The notes under the pieces were generated by a model. That model was not told the DNA's origin, did no database searches, and saw nothing but the letters and a program-made list of their open reading frames with translations. A program made the position numbers and the translations under genes. Shown here one piece after another: positions 53,030 through 62,870 of a stretch of 64,000 bases of DNA. Position 1 is the stretch's first letter. Each line of letters begins with the position of its first letter. The stretch comes from Candidatus Poribacteria bacterium (lineage in GTDB: Bacteria; Poribacteria; WGA-4E; WGA-3G): NCBI GenBank assembly GCA_028820845.1, contig JAPPII010000026.1, forward strand, positions 25,321-89,320, in the 5' to 3' direction.

Positions 53030-54142
53030 ATGCACGATCCACGACTTGATAAACTCGCAGACGTTCTCACAACCCACTCCACCAAGATCCAACCCGGCGA
53101 ATTTGTACTCATTGAAGGCATTGACATTCCACAGGAGATGGTGATCGCCCTCATCCGCGCCGTGCGAAAAGCCGGTGGGATCCCGCTCGTTGAACTCAAA
53201 CAGAATCGTATCCAACGTGAAATCATTCTGGGGGGAGACGACGCTGGTATAAAATTGATGGGTGAATATGAAACATATCGCATGAAAAGGGTACAGGCGT
53301 ACATCGGCATACGCGGGAGCCATAATATCACAGAGATGTCTGATGTACCGACAGAAGTAATGCAACGCTATCAAAAGTATTGGCAGCGACCCCTCAACGA
53401 TATCCGCGTTCCGAAGACGAAATGGGTTGTCCTGCGGTGGCCCCACCCGGCGATGGCGCAGCAGGCACAGATGAGCACAGAGGCGTTCGAGGATTACTAT
53501 TTCGACGTTTGCACGCTCGACTACAGTCGGATGGAGCGCGCTATGGAACCCCTCAAGGCTCTCATGGAAGAAACGGATGAAGTTCACATCGTCGGTGAGG
53601 ACACCGATCTACGGTTCAGTATCAAAGACATCCCCATTATCCCTTGTGCTGGTGAGAAGAATATTCCCGATGGCGAATGTTTCACCTCCCCTGTCCGGGA
53701 TTCTGTCAACGGTACGATCCATTTCAACACACCGACAATCTATCAAGGTACAACCTTCACAGACATCCGACTCCGCTTTGAAAACGGCAAAATTGTCGAA
53801 GCATCAGCGAATAATACTGAAAGACTCAACGCCATCCTTGATACCGATGAAGGCGCGCGCTATATCGGCGAGTTTGCTATTGCGTTCAACCCTTACATAA
53901 CAAATCCGATGCTTGATATTCTGTTCGATGAGAAGATCGCTGGATCCTTTCACTTCACACCTGGGCAGGCTTACGAGGAAGCCGATAACGGTGTCCGTTC
54001 CTCTGTTCATTGGGATATGGTGATGATCCAAACGCCGGAATATGGCGGTGGCGAAATGTCCTTTGACGGGAACCTGATTCGGAAAGATGGTTGCTTCGTC
54101 CATCCGGCATTAGAGGCACTGAATCCGGAGAATTTGATATGA
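53030..54142 (+). CDS. Aminopeptidase, peptidase M29 family
   Basis: A 370-residue metalloaminopeptidase of the thermophilic M29 type (AmpS/PepS). Metal ligands are seen in [12 protein letters not shown] (Glu), GEFAIAFNP (Glu) and the [10 protein letters not shown] / SSVHWDMV histidine-aspartate pairs. M29 enzymes are cytoplasmic dimers with broad specificity. Length is slightly below the usual ~410. GAGGCAACT precedes the ATG. The stop overlaps the next gene as ATGA. Confidence 0.9.
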   Translation: MHDPRLDKLADVLTTHSTKIQPGEFVLIEGIDIPQEMVIALIRAVRKAGGIPLVELKQNRIQREIILGGDDAGIKLMGEYETYRMKRVQAYIGIRGSHNITEMSDVPTEVMQRYQKYWQRPLNDIRVPKTKWVVLRWPHPAMAQQAQMSTEAFEDYYFDVCTLDYSRMERAMEPLKALMEETDEVHIVGEDTDLRFSIKDIPIIPCAGEKNIPDGECFTSPVRDSVNGTIHFNTPTIYQGTTFTDIRLRFENGKIVEASANNTERLNAILDTDEGARYIGEFAIAFNPYITNPMLDILFDEKIAGSFHFTPGQAYEEADNGVRSSVHWDMVMIQTPEYGGGEMSFDGNLIRKDGCFVHPALEALNPENLI

Positions 54143-54624
54143 GTAGAAAACAACACCCCGTATACGGCGATCCACAACGATTTGAAGTCGTCGCAGATTT
54201 TATTGCTTCGCGGTACGGCAATGAGATCCAGTCCGTTGCCGATGTTGCGGGCGGAAAGGGGATATTGACGCGGCTTCTTAGTAAAAAGAAGAACTTTACA
54301 TGTGATCTCATTGATCCGAGACGCACAGTCCTCAAAGGCATTGCGCATCGACCTGAACAGTTTGAACCCGATATGGCGGATTATTATGACCTGTTAGTCG
54401 GACTCCATCCAGATGGCGCATTGCGTCAATTGGGAGAGGCAGCACTCGTTCGTCCTGCGGTCATAATTCCGTGCTGCAACTTCTGGGATGAACAGCGTCG
54501 CGGGCAGTATGAACTGTTAACGGCAATTGAGGATTTCTATCGCCGACACTCTGTCCGGTTTGAACGGATTGCGCTTGGCTTCAAGGGACCGAAGAATATC
54601 GCTATCGTATCTGAACCCGCTTGA
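54139..54624 (+). CDS. Small SAM-methyltransferase-like protein
   Basis: A 161-residue protein with a Rossmann glycine motif [16 protein letters not shown], followed by TCDLIDPRR and [17 protein letters not shown]. It matches a methyltransferase core lacking extra substrate domains. The start ATG overlaps the aminopeptidase stop (ATGA), so translation is coupled. The sulfatase gene starts 24 bp downstream. Function unknown. Confidence 0.75.
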   Translation: MSRKQHPVYGDPQRFEVVADFIASRYGNEIQSVADVAGGKGILTRLLSKKKNFTCDLIDPRRTVLKGIAHRPEQFEPDMADYYDLLVGLHPDGALRQLGEAALVRPAVIIPCCNFWDEQRRGQYELLTAIEDFYRRHSVRFERIALGFKGPKNIAIVSEPA

Positions 54625-54648
54625 ACCTTAAAGCAGATAAGGAATAAT

Positions 54649-56085
54649 ATGGCACGACAACCCAATATTCTATTTCTCCTGACTGATCAGCAACGTTTCG
54701 ATTCACTCGGTTGCAACGGTGCCCCAATTTGCAGAACACCTGCCGTTGACGAAATCGCTGCGACAGGTATGCGATTTACGAACGCCTATACCCCGATCGC
54801 CCTCTGTTCACCCGCACGGGGGTCGCTCCTCACTGGACTTTATCCACACAATCACGGGCAGCTATCGAATATGGGGAACTTCAACGGCGTGTTTGCAAAT
54901 CAAATTCTCGACAAACCGACATATCCAAAACTTTTGAGTGAGGTAGGCTATCGGGTGAGTTGTGTCGGTAAGTGGCATCTTGCCAAAGAAGGTGATACAG
55001 AATTCTGGGGTTACGACAAGTGGCACCCCTATCGTGAGTGGCATCAATGGCTTCGGGATGATGGCATCGACTTCCGAATCGACAGGGATGCTGTCCAACC
55101 TTTTGAGTGGGGCGGTGAAGCACCTTTCTATGGAAGACACCCACTTCCCGTCGAACGCACGATGGAGGCGTGGACGGCGGATAAAACGATTGAATTGCTC
55201 AACGGTTATGCAGGTTCTGAAAAACCCTTTATGATTGCTGCGAATTTCTTCGGACCGCATTTCCCCTATGCCGTGCCAGCACCTTACGACACACTGTACG
55301 ATCCTGATAGCGTTGAGCGGTGGGGCAATTTCGATGAACAATTCATAAACAAACCGCTTATCCAACAGAAAGAGATGCTCCGTTGGAACGCCAGTCACCT
55401 GACATGGCCCGATTGGCAGAAGGTTATCGCCGCCTATTGGGGATACTGTACCTTCATTGACGACCAAGTCCGACGGATTCTCGACTGCCTTGAAGCGAAC
55501 GGTTTAGCGGAGGATACTGTTATCGTTTTTTCAACCGACCACGGCGATATGCTCGGCAGCCATCGCCTTTTCAACAAGGGTTTCCACATGTATGAGGAGA
55601 CGCACCATATTCCGCTCGTTATTCGCTGGCACGGCACAACATCACCCGGGACGACCTGTGATGAATTTGTGAACCTCGTAGACCTCATGCCGACCTTCTT
55701 GGAACTCGGCGGCGCAGCAGTCCCTGATACTGTTGACGGTAGATCCATTGTGCCGCTGTTACGCGGGGAAACTGTAGATGACTGGCCCGACGATGTATTC
55801 GCTGAATTTCACGGCTATGAGCCGACCCTCGCCTCTGTCAGAATGGTGCGAACGGATTCGTGGAAATACGTCTACAATCCGTACAGCGAGGACGAGCTCT
55901 ACGACATGAAGAGCGATCCACACGAACTCCGCAACTTAGCGAATCACCTCGGTTACAAGCATGTCCTCCGCCGTATGAAAGCCCGTATGGTCGATCGCCT
56001 GCGTCAGACGAGAGACAACATCGTCCAAGAAGGCGGATGGCAGAGCAATTCGTTTGATCTACTTGTCTCAGATCGGGAGCGGTAG
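54649..56085 (+). CDS. Type I (formylglycine) sulfatase
   Basis: A 478-residue sulfatase without a clear signal peptide. The modification site is C53-S-P-A-R followed by GSLLTGLYPHNHG; the Cys would be converted to formylglycine by a sulfatase-modifying enzyme, which is not in this window. Metal ligands appear in FLLTDQQRFD and VFSTDHGDMLGSH, and GKWHL supplies the conserved Lys-His. It hydrolyses sulfate esters, probably from sulfated polysaccharides. The lack of a signal suggests a cytoplasmic location, for example on imported oligosaccharides. Confidence 0.92.
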   Translation: MARQPNILFLLTDQQRFDSLGCNGAPICRTPAVDEIAATGMRFTNAYTPIALCSPARGSLLTGLYPHNHGQLSNMGNFNGVFANQILDKPTYPKLLSEVGYRVSCVGKWHLAKEGDTEFWGYDKWHPYREWHQWLRDDGIDFRIDRDAVQPFEWGGEAPFYGRHPLPVERTMEAWTADKTIELLNGYAGSEKPFMIAANFFGPHFPYAVPAPYDTLYDPDSVERWGNFDEQFINKPLIQQKEMLRWNASHLTWPDWQKVIAAYWGYCTFIDDQVRRILDCLEANGLAEDTVIVFSTDHGDMLGSHRLFNKGFHMYEETHHIPLVIRWHGTTSPGTTCDEFVNLVDLMPTFLELGGAAVPDTVDGRSIVPLLRGETVDDWPDDVFAEFHGYEPTLASVRMVRTDSWKYVYNPYSEDELYDMKSDPHELRNLANHLGYKHVLRRMKARMVDRLRQTRDNIVQEGGWQSNSFDLLVSDRER

Positions 56086-56479
56086 CCTGAATGTGAGTAC
56101 TGTCCGGTACATGCCATCCGCAAGAAAAACTGAAGTGTGTGAGAAAACGCAGCCGCCAGCGCGGTGCTATGTCTATAGAAATGCCATCCTATCCTAAAGC
56201 CTCATTTCCAGCCGTTTGATATGCCAATTACACCTAAAATTGTCCAAAATTTTTAAATATATCTCGCCACAACCTTTTTGTTCGTCGTAATTTTAGATTT
56301 TGGTTGAAGCATTGCGTGACAAAATATTTTTTTTCACATGATGTAACGTTTTGGGAAAAAAATGTGTCTTTATAATCATAGGGCCTGTATTGCATTGCAC
56401 AAAGTCCGAGACTCACTATCTAATTGGACGTTTCAGTGGATGTCAACACGACCAAATCTGTTCATGAGGAGGAAACTCT
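56086..56479. other. Intergenic region upstream of the ECF sigma gene
   Basis: 394 bp, AT-rich in the middle. It carries the ECF-type promoter at 56342-56369 and a GAGGAGG ribosome site at its right end. A 60-codon minus-strand frame covering the promoter is a shadow. Nothing else recognised. Confidence 0.6.
56342..56369 (+). promoter_or_regulatory. ECF-type promoter, TGTAAC-N16-GTGTCT
   Basis: TGTAAC (56342-56347), 16-bp spacer, GTGTCT (56364-56369). The flanks match the site at 62731-62758: a T-run then AC-TGA before the -35, an A-run at the end of the spacer and TTTA after the -10. TGTAAC with a 16-17-bp spacer is the usual ECF promoter layout (compare sigma-X of Bacillus). It lies 111 bp before the sigma gene, which suggests autoregulation. 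Confidence 0.6.
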
Positions 56480-57862
56480 GTGGAGAGAGCAGACGATGTT
56501 CAATTGATCCATGCCGTTTTATCAGGCGACGACTCAGCATTCAAAGTTTTAGTTGAAAAATACGAAAAAAAGGTTCACGCCATCGCGTACGGAAAAATCG
56601 GTGATTTCCAGCATGCAGAAGACATTACACAAGAGACCTTCCTCAGCGCATATCAAAAGTTGTCAACGTTGAGAAACCCGAGTCGGTTTTCCGGGTGGTT
56701 GTATGTTATTGCGAAGCGGCTTTGTCAGAATTGGCTGAACAAACAAAAACCCGCGCTGCAATTGCAATCGTTGGAGGACACACCTATGGAAGAAGTGGTG
56801 AAGTCTGATTATGCGCGTTACGTATCGGAACAGCGCGAAACAGAAGCAACTGAAAATCGTCGTGAGATCGTCAACAAACTTTTGGAAAAATTGCCGGAGG
56901 GTGAACGGGCAGTGGTGACGCTCCATTATCTCGGCGAAATGACAACAACGGAGATTAGCAAATTCTTGGGGGTGTCGGTGGAGGCAATAAGGACTCGACT
57001 CCATCGCGCCCGAAAACGGTTACAAGAAGAAGAAGCACTCTTGATCCAAGAAGTTCTCGGCAGTTTGCAGATACCCGCGCGTATCAAACAGAAGATTATG
57101 CAAGAGATTGCTAACATGCAACCGACACCTGCTCCGAAAATGAAACCGCTCTTGCCGTGGGTGGCTTTCGGAACTGCTTTGGGTGTTACAGCTCTATTGA
57201 TTTTGGGTGTCGGCAACCTAAACCTTGAACATTTTCAGCAACTTTACAAGACTTACTTTGCGAGTGATGAGGAAACCACAAAAGGTGAAAAGGATTTCAC
57301 TCCTGATTTTACCCTAACACTCGGCACCCATAGGAGTGGGGCTGATTTGTTAGCGGCACTGGCGGCAGAAAAATGCCAGGTCAGTCTGTGGTCCATGCAA
57401 GCTCTTGAAAATCCGGATTTCCCGGTAGCCGCAGCGGAAATAACGGTTGATATTGTTGTGGTTTCTATGCTGGAGCTGGGGTTTGCTGAGGGTGAGTTTG
57501 CTACGCTTGATACGATTTATGCGCGTGCGAAACAGATGGGACTTGAAACGTGCCCGGTTGAGATTGCCCCGCAGCTGCGTCTGCGACTTCTTGACCAACC
57601 CGATTGGATGACCGGGGATCGGCTCTCGGAATTTTTCGTCGCGAGTGAACCGTTTGTGCTGACGCGTGAGGGGTTACCGAAGATTTTCAGCATCGTGCGG
57701 GATGATAGATACCCGCACCCTGAAACCGGTAGAGGGCTATGGTTGATTGCAAATGGCACCCTTGGAGCCGGGGATCCAGAACTCCCTGGCAGGCTGTTTA
57801 GTGCCTCCGATCCTACAGGGTTTGACCACAAAGGTCGTTTTGCATTCGTTATTCCGAAATAG
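56480..57862 (+). CDS. ECF sigma factor with transmembrane helix and extracytoplasmic C-terminal domain
   Basis: A 460-residue protein. Residues 5-90 are sigma region 2 (DDSAFKVLVEKYEKKV, AEDITQETFLSAYQKL, FSGWLYVIAKR). Residues 134-182 are region 4 (LPEGERAVVTLHYLGEMT, GVSVEAIRTRLHRARKRL). A single hydrophobic helix lies at about 224-247, and residues 248-460 form a domain I do not recognise, predicted outside the membrane. Typical ECF sigma factors are ~190 residues and use a separate anti-sigma. Here the sensor or anchor seems fused. Start GTG 56480 follows GAGGAGG. The 1555-residue protein gene begins 28 bp after its stop. Confidence 0.88.
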   Translation: MERADDVQLIHAVLSGDDSAFKVLVEKYEKKVHAIAYGKIGDFQHAEDITQETFLSAYQKLSTLRNPSRFSGWLYVIAKRLCQNWLNKQKPALQLQSLEDTPMEEVVKSDYARYVSEQRETEATENRREIVNKLLEKLPEGERAVVTLHYLGEMTTTEISKFLGVSVEAIRTRLHRARKRLQEEEALLIQEVLGSLQIPARIKQKIMQEIANMQPTPAPKMKPLLPWVAFGTALGVTALLILGVGNLNLEHFQQLYKTYFASDEETTKGEKDFTPDFTLTLGTHRSGADLLAALAAEKCQVSLWSMQALENPDFPVAAAEITVDIVVVSMLELGFAEGEFATLDTIYARAKQMGLETCPVEIAPQLRLRLLDQPDWMTGDRLSEFFVASEPFVLTREGLPKIFSIVRDDRYPHPETGRGLWLIANGTLGAGDPELPGRLFSASDPTGFDHKGRFAFVIPK

Positions 57863-57890
57863 ATAGCACACAACTTATGGAGACACCTTT

Positions 57891-60800
57891 ATGAAAACAA
57901 CAAAAACGTTATCCTTCTTCTTTAAAAACTTCTCAAATCCAAGACGACTAATTTCGTTCACTTTCGTTATCATCTTAGTAGTCTTAGGCGTGCAAGGAAT
58001 TAGTTACGGACAGCGTTTGAACGTTGGCGGACCGCGCGCTGTACGGATGATTTACTTTCTACCCAACGACCGTCCATACCAATCTGACGTAGTTCAGAAG
58101 ATGAAAGATCAGATGGTTGCCCTTCAAACCTTTTTTGCCAAACAGATGCAAGCACATGGATACGGAAAAAGGACTTTTCGTTTTGAAACTGATGCCAAGG
58201 GTAAGCCGAAGGTTCATCGCGTCGATGGTCAGTATTCTGATAGTTACTATGTTGCTAAGAATGGAGGATATTGGGAGGAGCTGGAGCAGAAATTTGATAT
58301 GCGGGGACCCAATATTTACTTTGTTGTTTGGGACAATAGTACAGGTCTCATCTCCGGAGGTATAGCGGGAATAGGAGGATCTTCAGGGAAAAATAGTGGC
58401 TTGCTGGATGTCCCTACCGGATTCTCCTTTGGAACAGCAGCGCATGAACTGGGGCACGCCTTTGGATTGGGTCACGATTTTCGAGACGGTAGGTATATCC
58501 TTTCGTATGGTCCAGAACAGAACAGATTGTCTGCATGCGCTGCCGAGTTTTTGGCAGCGCGTCCATATTTCAATCCCGATATCCCGTTTGAAGAGGGACC
58601 GGCACCGACTATTGAACTGATTTCATCACGTACATATCCAGCGGGCTCGAAGAGCGTCACAATTCGGCTAAAAGTCAGTGACACAGACGGAGTTCACCAG
58701 GTTCTCCTATTTGGTGTTGGTAATCTAATCGCGTGTCGCGGGTTAGCAGGCAAAAAGGAAGCCATCATTGAATTTGAATATGATGGTGTTCATACAGCTA
58801 AGGGTTATATCAGTCTTTCTGATGCTGTTTCACATGCCATGGGGGTGCAAGCTGTTGATATAAACGGGGATGCAGATTATATTGAGTTTCAACTTGCAGA
58901 AATCTCACAACACCATATCCATACGTTTGAAGGACATACAGGTACAGTCGACTCCATGATGTTCTCACCTGATGGGAGAATGCTTGCATCAGGTGGATGG
59001 GAGTTGGTCAAGTTGTGGGATGTTGAGACGCAGCAAAATATTGCTACTTTTGAAGGAAGCTCGGTAGCATTTTCTCCCAATGGTAGAACGTTAGCAATTG
59101 GTGATTTTGGCTGGATTAAGTTGTGGGATGTTAGGACAAAACATAATTTCGCTACTCTTGGACCTATAGTAGATGGCGTGTATTCTTTGGCGTTTTCACC
59201 CAATGGGAAAATGCTCGCTTCGGGATCACATGATGGAATGATCGCGTTGTGGGATGTCGCAAGGCATCGTGATATTTTCACCTTTCAAGCGTATACGCGT
59301 TCGGACAAATGGACAAATAACAGTGTTATTTCTTTAGCGTTCTCGCCTGATGGGAAAATGCTCGCTTCGGGGTCTTATGATCCGATGATTAAGCTATGGG
59401 ATGTTGCTACGGGAACGAATATTGGATCCATTCGGGAAGAAGGACTTGCCCCTTATATCTACTCTTTAGCGTTCTCGCCCGATGGGAAAATGCTCGCTTC
59501 GGGGCGCGGAAATGGACCTGGTAACGTCAAACTGTGGGACGTTGCGACAAAACGCAATATTGCGTTTTTTGATCATATATTAGAGGTCTATTCCGTAGCG
59601 TTTTCACCTGAAGGTTCAATTCTCGCTTCGGGCTCACGTGATGGCATGGTCACGTTGCGGGACGTTGCCACGGGTACCCACATTGCTGATTTACCGCATA
59701 CCTCTGGTGCATGGTCTGTTGCTTTTTCACCCGATGGATCTACCCTGGCCTCCGGAACACGGGATGGCGTGGTCAGCTTTTGGAATCTACCGCCAAGGGC
59801 GTTAGTCGCTGAATCTCAGCGTCCGCCTCTGTATTGGATAGATGCCGAGCGTGGCACACTCCATCGCCTCATCGGTGACACAATAGAAAACTTTCTGCCA
59901 AACGTCCGGAATGCTATGAGTCTCGCCGTCGACATCGTAAGCGGAGAACTCTATTGGACAGAGAAAACCACACCCCGCACCGGGGCTCTCCTCCGCGCAA
60001 ACCTCAATGGAAATCCAAACCCCCAACTCGTCAAGAATCTAACAAGCGTCCCTCAAGGTCTTGCACTTGATACCACAAACCGTAAGATTTACGTGACAAA
60101 CGCTTACGGTAAAGTTCAACGTCTCAATTTCGACGGTTCAAACTTCCAACCCAATCTTATTACTGGTTTGCAGACTCCAAATCACCTGGCATTAGATGTG
60201 ACGCGTGGCAAGATTTATTGGACGGAACAGACGGACGATAGAACAGGTAAAATACGACGGGCAAACCTTGATGGCACAAATATTGAATTAGTCAAGGACT
60301 TAACGAGCGTTCCCCATGGTATAGCTGTTGACACTGTAAATGGCAAGATTTACTTAGCGAGCCCCTACGGTCAGGTGCAGCGGCTAAATCTTAATGGTTC
60401 AAACTTTCAACCCAACTTCATCAGAGGCTTGGAATCTCCGAAAAACCTTGCTGTAGATGTGGCGGACGGAAAACTCTATTGGACGGAAAAAGGAGGCATT
60501 AGTCGCGCAGATCTGAACAGCAAGCATAGAGAGAATATCGTCGCAGGCTTAGATGCCCCCGCCAATATTGCCTTAGGTATTATGAATCAGGTGGCAGTTG
60601 ATACTGAGATGGAAGTTGATTATAACTTCTTTAGTATCGCGTTCAGTCCTGATGGGAACCGCTTTGCTACCGGCAATCACGATGGGACGACACGGCTGTG
60701 GAATGCCAATACAGGTAAAGAGTTACGGGTTTTCGGAGGGCATACCGGCTCTGTTGACAGTGTTGCGTTCAGTCCTGATGGTGTTCGCCTTGCTACCGGC

Positions 60801-62558
60801 AGTGCGGATGGCACGGCACGGCTCTGGGAGGTCAACACGGGTAAACAGATACGGGTTTTCAGAGGACATACCGAGGCTGTCACAAGTATTGCGTTCAGTC
60901 CCGATGGCACACGCCTTGCTACCGGCAGTCGGGATGGCACGGCGCGGCTCTGGAATACCAACACGGGTAAACAGATACGCGTATGGGATGGTGTTGGCGG
61001 TTGGAGTTTCCAGACTATTTACAGCGTTGCTTTTAGTCCAAATGGAAATCAATTTGCTATAGGGACTGTTGGTGTCGGTTCCCAGATATGGAATACCAAC
61101 ACGGGTGCGTTGATACGGGAGTTGGATACGGGCAGTGTGCGTAGCCTTGCTTTTCATCCTGAAGGGAAGCAACTTGCGACAGCCGGTTGGGGTGAGGCGC
61201 AGCTCTGGAATACCAACACAGGTGGACTCATACGCACTTTCGGAAGCAATGAGGGTACGGGCATGGCTCTCGCGTTCAGTCCTGATGGGAGCCGCATCGC
61301 TACAGGTAGTCACATTGGGACCGTGCGGCTCTATAATGTCAACACGGGTAAACGTATATGGACTTTTAAAAAAGGATATCCGGGAATCAGTAGCGTGGTC
61401 TTCAGTCCTAATGGGAAACACCTCGTTACAATCGATGCGGATGGCACTGCGCTGGCCTTGAATGCTAACACGGGTAAACCCGTATTAACCCTCATGGATG
61501 AGCCAGGTGAATCGCAAATTGTATCAATCCCTGACGCGAACAAGGTTGTATCCATCCCCGACGCGAACTTGGCAAAGGCTATCCGAAAAGCCTTGGAACT
61601 GGGAAACAACGCCCGCATCACAAATCAGCACATGTTGAAACTCACCGAGTTAGAAGCCAGGAACAGGAAAATAAAGAACCTGACGGGTCTTGAGCACGCC
61701 AAAAACCTCACCCGATTATATCTCGATCGAAATCAAATTCGCAACCTCAATCCGCTTTCAGGATTGACACGCCTCAAGACGCTAACGCTTGACGAAAACC
61801 AAATCAGCAACGTTGGTCCGCTCACGAAACTAACACAATTAGACTGGTTGTTGATTGGCGGCAATCCGATTAAGAATGCCGGTGTCCGCTTGCTTGCCGA
61901 ATTGAAGCATCTCAGAGGGTTATCCCTCTATAACAGTCAGATAAGTAACATCACACCGGTGGGAAAGTTGACGAAACTCGAAAGTCTCTGGCTTGACTAT
62001 AATCAGATCCGCGATGTCTCGCCGCTTTCGGGGTTAACGAACCTTCGGACGTTACATCTCCGGGATAATCAGATCCGCGATGTATCTCCGATAGGGAAGT
62101 TAACGCAACTGACGAGTTTACGGCTGACCGATAACCCAATAGCAGATGTCGGTCCCCTTGCGAGTCTTTGGAAACTCGAAGATGTGGATATTGAGATTCC
62201 GCCAGCCGCCCCTGGGCATGTCGGCGTTGCACCGCCTGAAGTCACATCGTTGCTCGAAAACTACCCGAACCCGTTCAATCCAGAAACGTGGATTCCCTAT
62301 GAGTTAGCGACGGATATGGATGTGCGCATCACGATTTACAACGCCCAGGGTGTTGTGATCCGGACGTTAGAGTTAGGGCAGCAGTCGGCAGGATATTACA
62401 CCACTCGGAGCCGTGCGGCACACTGGGATGGTCGGAACGCACTCGGAGAACCCGTCGCAAGTGGCGTGTATTTCTATACATTGTCCACGGAGTCCACACG
62501 TGACTCCGTTACCGCCGGCGAATTCACGGCAACGCGTAAGATGCTGGTACGGAAATAA
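57891..62558 (+). CDS. Giant secreted protein: metzincin protease, WD40, YWTD, WD40, LRR and FlgD/T9SS-like tail
   Basis: A 1555-residue exported protein. Signal peptide 1-42. Metzincin-type zinc site HELGHAFGLGHD (185-196), matching HExxHxxGxxH. WD40 block one (about 343-634) has seven F-S-P-x-G repeats; a YWTD-type propeller (about 645-899) has six blades (LYWTEKT, KIYWTEQT, KLYWTEKG); WD40 block two (about 913-1201) has seven. Internalin-type LRRs occupy about 1217-1437 (NLTRLYLDRNQIRNLNPLSG). The end (1453-1555) carries ENYPNPFNPETW and ASGVYFYTL, as in FlgD-like/Por sorting domains. It likely acts at the surface in binding plus proteolysis. Probably co-transcribed with the sigma gene. 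Confidence 0.9.
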   Translation: MKTTKTLSFFFKNFSNPRRLISFTFVIILVVLGVQGISYGQRLNVGGPRAVRMIYFLPNDRPYQSDVVQKMKDQMVALQTFFAKQMQAHGYGKRTFRFETDAKGKPKVHRVDGQYSDSYYVAKNGGYWEELEQKFDMRGPNIYFVVWDNSTGLISGGIAGIGGSSGKNSGLLDVPTGFSFGTAAHELGHAFGLGHDFRDGRYILSYGPEQNRLSACAAEFLAARPYFNPDIPFEEGPAPTIELISSRTYPAGSKSVTIRLKVSDTDGVHQVLLFGVGNLIACRGLAGKKEAIIEFEYDGVHTAKGYISLSDAVSHAMGVQAVDINGDADYIEFQLAEISQHHIHTFEGHTGTVDSMMFSPDGRMLASGGWELVKLWDVETQQNIATFEGSSVAFSPNGRTLAIGDFGWIKLWDVRTKHNFATLGPIVDGVYSLAFSPNGKMLASGSHDGMIALWDVARHRDIFTFQAYTRSDKWTNNSVISLAFSPDGKMLASGSYDPMIKLWDVATGTNIGSIREEGLAPYIYSLAFSPDGKMLASGRGNGPGNVKLWDVATKRNIAFFDHILEVYSVAFSPEGSILASGSRDGMVTLRDVATGTHIADLPHTSGAWSVAFSPDGSTLASGTRDGVVSFWNLPPRALVAESQRPPLYWIDAERGTLHRLIGDTIENFLPNVRNAMSLAVDIVSGELYWTEKTTPRTGALLRANLNGNPNPQLVKNLTSVPQGLALDTTNRKIYVTNAYGKVQRLNFDGSNFQPNLITGLQTPNHLALDVTRGKIYWTEQTDDRTGKIRRANLDGTNIELVKDLTSVPHGIAVDTVNGKIYLASPYGQVQRLNLNGSNFQPNFIRGLESPKNLAVDVADGKLYWTEKGGISRADLNSKHRENIVAGLDAPANIALGIMNQVAVDTEMEVDYNFFSIAFSPDGNRFATGNHDGTTRLWNANTGKELRVFGGHTGSVDSVAFSPDGVRLATGSADGTARLWEVNTGKQIRVFRGHTEAVTSIAFSPDGTRLATGSRDGTARLWNTNTGKQIRVWDGVGGWSFQTIYSVAFSPNGNQFAIGTVGVGSQIWNTNTGALIRELDTGSVRSLAFHPEGKQLATAGWGEAQLWNTNTGGLIRTFGSNEGTGMALAFSPDGSRIATGSHIGTVRLYNVNTGKRIWTFKKGYPGISSVVFSPNGKHLVTIDADGTALALNANTGKPVLTLMDEPGESQIVSIPDANKVVSIPDANLAKAIRKALELGNNARITNQHMLKLTELEARNRKIKNLTGLEHAKNLTRLYLDRNQIRNLNPLSGLTRLKTLTLDENQISNVGPLTKLTQLDWLLIGGNPIKNAGVRLLAELKHLRGLSLYNSQISNITPVGKLTKLESLWLDYNQIRDVSPLSGLTNLRTLHLRDNQIRDVSPIGKLTQLTSLRLTDNPIADVGPLASLWKLEDVDIEIPPAAPGHVGVAPPEVTSLLENYPNPFNPETWIPYELATDMDVRITIYNAQGVVIRTLELGQQSAGYYTTRSRAAHWDGRNALGEPVASGVYFYTLSTESTRDSVTAGEFTATRKMLVRK

Positions 62559-62870
62559 TTTTTTCCATTTTTATCGCTCTGAGCCGGGCAACGGGTTTCT
62601 GATAACTTGTCCGCAATGCGATTTCTAAAAAAGCAATCGCCTGCTGCCGAGAAACAGAAGGGAAGCCTTCAAGAAAATAGTCAAGATTCTCCCTTGCTTG
62701 GACTTGAAAGTTTCATTTTTTTTGACCTGATGTAACATTTCGCGAAAAAATCGTGTCTTTAATATTGTCTATTGCCATAATATAGTAGGACTCACGCAGC
62801 ATGCTCATCTGTCTCACAGAATCTCGGACAGTCAACATTGCGCAAGTCCTGATAAAATAGGAGAAATCAG
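62559..62870. other. Intergenic region with second ECF-type promoter
   Basis: 312 bp between the giant protein gene and the LRR lipoprotein gene. It contains the ECF-type promoter at 62731-62758 and an AGGAGA ribosome site. No terminator hairpin was recognised after the giant gene, so read-through is possible. Confidence 0.6.
62731..62758 (+). promoter_or_regulatory. ECF-type promoter, TGTAAC-N16-GTGTCT
   Basis: TGTAAC (62731-62736), 16-bp spacer, GTGTCT (62753-62758), 112 bp before the LRR lipoprotein start. Spacing, flanking T-run, spacer A-run and distance to the gene match the site upstream of the ECF sigma gene, so both are probably read by the same sigma factor. Confidence 0.6.

Noticed and set aside
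61331..61421. Long minus-strand frames antisense to the WD40 block
   Set aside because: Their repetitive proteins are only the mirror of the WD40 DNA repeats; the plus-strand frame has clear domains.
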